From an uncultured Bacteroidales bacterium (lineage in GTDB: Bacteria; Bacteroidota; Bacteroidia; Bacteroidales; UBA932): a stretch of 38,402 nucleotides of DNA. The stretch's first letter is position 1. The number at the start of each line of letters is the position of its first letter. Made by a program: the position numbers and the translations under genes. The notes under the pieces are model-generated. The model saw only the letters and a program-made list of their open reading frames with translations. It was not told the DNA's origin and ran no database searches. Of the stretch, positions 37,809 through 38,402 are shown piece by piece. The stretch covers positions 1-38,402 of the forward strand of contig CALVAC010000028.1 in NCBI GenBank assembly GCA_944325435.1, written 5' to 3'.

Positions 37809-37862
37809 TGCAGTCTATGACAGCATTATGGACCTTTCCCTGAAGAATAATACCGGAGAAAC

Positions 37863-38093
37863 ATGACAGACGGCCGGGGACTGTTTCCTCCGGAGATTTT
37901 TGCTCCGGCGGTACATAAATTCCTGGAAAAGATAAAAGACCTGCCATTTCCGCAATGCTTCGAATGCAAGTCATGTCCGCTCCTTAATGAGTGCTTCTAC
38001 ACGGAAATCATAAAGACGGAATCAAAAATCCAGACCTTGCAGATGCAGCATCCAATAGACCAGGGACGTTTAGATGCCATAATCCGTTCATAG
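37863..38093 (+). CDS. Small cysteine-rich hypothetical protein
   Basis: A 76-residue open frame that I do not recognise. It has a hydrophobic/helical first half (PPEIFAPAVHKFLEKIKDL) and a cysteine cluster CFECKSCPLLNEC at about residues 32-44. This contains the spacing Cx2Cx5C seen in SPASM-type iron-sulfur motifs of radical SAM enzymes, but the following Cx3C and the radical SAM core are missing. It may be a small metal-binding protein, the tail of a degraded enzyme, or not a gene. The frame is closed upstream by a stop at 37848. It is divergent from the fimbrial operon and convergent with the Rpn-like gene. Confidence 0.35.
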   Translation: MTDGRGLFPPEIFAPAVHKFLEKIKDLPFPQCFECKSCPLLNECFYTEIIKTESKIQTLQMQHPIDQGRLDAIIRS

Positions 38094-38112
38094 ATCCATT
38101 TTATTTCTGTGA

Positions 38113-38178
38113 CTAAATGTCTATCCGCAACCCTGTCAGTTCTGAATATGAGGCATTTTTGCGGATAAACCGGTATTG
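38113..38178 (-). pseudogene. Decayed fragment of an Rpn-type C-terminal tail
   Basis: On the minus strand this short frame, bounded by stops at both ends, reads as a peptide containing SELTGL followed by RIDI and a stop. The neighbouring intact gene tail reads ISELTGLPEDDIRKL. The DNA shares an exact 15-base direct repeat, CCCTGTCAGTTCTGA, at 38131-38145 and 38232-38246. It is most simply a remnant of a second copy of the same gene family. Confidence 0.45.
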
Positions 38179-38201
38179 TCAAGTCAGAACTGCCGGATCT
38201 T

Positions 38202-38402
38202 TCAGAGTTTCCTGATATCGTCCTCCGGAAGCCCTGTCAGTTCTGATATCAGGGCCATCCCGAGGCCTTTCGCCTTCATGGCACGGGCCACTTCCGTTTT
38301 CCCTCTGGCTTCGCCTTCCTCAATGCCTTCGGCCTTGCCCTTTGCTTCGCCTTCAGCCCGGTAGGTGTTAAGGATATTCGTATAGTCGCGCTCTGTCATC
38401 AT
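38202..38402 (-). CDS. C-terminal part of an Rpn-family (PD-(D/E)XK) nuclease/transposase-like protein, cut by window edge
   Basis: Sixty-six residues are visible; the gene must begin beyond 38402, so the methionines at the edge are probably internal. The visible part is the characteristic tail of Rpn/PDDEXK_2 proteins: a Lys/Glu/Gly/Ala-rich run (GEAKGKAEGIEEGEARGKTE) followed by a short helical unit (MALISELTGLPEDDIRKL). These proteins are recombination-promoting nucleases, common in many copies in Bacteroidota. The catalytic core is outside the window, so activity cannot be judged. Confidence 0.75.
   Translation of the reverse strand: MMTERDYTNILNTYRAEGEAKGKAEGIEEGEARGKTEVARAMKAKGLGMALISELTGLPEDDIRKL

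Noticed and set aside
37717..37974. 85-codon minus-strand frame overlapping the small Cys-rich ORF
   Set aside because: No motif or promoter is seen, and it covers the inverted repeat. The opposite frame has the more protein-like composition, although neither is certain.
1..38402. CRISPR arrays, insertion sequences with terminal repeats, rRNA genes, integrase attachment sites
   Set aside because: I looked for regularly spaced repeats, transposase frames and rRNA signatures and saw none. The Rpn-type tail at the right edge is the only mobile-like trace.

Overview
The window looks like a chromosomal segment of a member of the Bacteroidales (phylum Bacteroidota). The support is the SusC/SusD pair, lipoprotein signals of the LAGC type, a type V (FimA/Mfa-like) fimbrial operon, a DUF4837-like lipoprotein, A-rich leaders instead of Shine-Dalgarno sites, and promoters of the Bacteroidota form TTTG-19 nt-TAnnTTTG. 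Base composition is moderate. I cannot name the genus; an uncultured gut-type lineage is plausible but is inference.

Region 1 (1-11.3 kb, + strand) is the conserved information-processing block tRNA-Trp, secE, nusG, rplK, rplA, rplJ, rplL, rpoB, rpoC. It has an attenuator-like hairpin between rplL and rpoB and a strong terminator after rpoC.

Region 2 (11.3-21.1 kb, - strand) reads, in transcription order, ruvX, def, a phosphohexomutase, an M23/LysM peptidase, SusC, SusD and a TlpA-like lipoprotein. A near-consensus promoter sits immediately before ruvX. The first genes overlap or nearly touch. The SusC/SusD/TlpA trio has no carbohydrate-active enzymes beside it, so its substrate is not a visible glycan.

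Region 3 (21.1-25.5 kb, + strand) starts divergently from ruvX: a membrane-anchored M23 peptidase, dxr and rseP, joined by overlapping stops and starts, then a DUF4837-like lipoprotein. It combines cell-wall remodelling, isoprenoid synthesis and intramembrane proteolysis.

Region 4 (25.5-29.1 kb, + strand) holds tRNA-Glu and rpsT behind a textbook promoter, then tRNA-Pro, and a copper module: a regulator with an N-terminal metal-binding-like CxxC and a C-terminal AraC helix-turn-helix, followed by a CopA-type Cu(I) ATPase.

Region 5 (29.1-37.6 kb, - strand) is a five-gene fimbrial operon, all predicted lipoproteins: major pilin, Mfa2/FimB-like anchor, a fimbrial protein with an extra C-terminal domain bearing a calcium-loop-like motif, a candidate tip protein with a C-type-lectin-like (DUF1566-like) C terminus, and a long multi-domain protein. 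Order and number parallel the fimA-E and mfa1-5 clusters of Porphyromonas. A GC-rich hairpin after the major pilin could set pilin excess over minor subunits. This is the most interesting part of the window.

Region 6 (37.6-38.4 kb) is a sparse accessory edge: inverted repeats, a small cysteine-rich ORF, the C-terminal end of an Rpn-family (PD-(D/E)XK) nuclease cut by the window edge, and a decayed second copy of that tail next to it.
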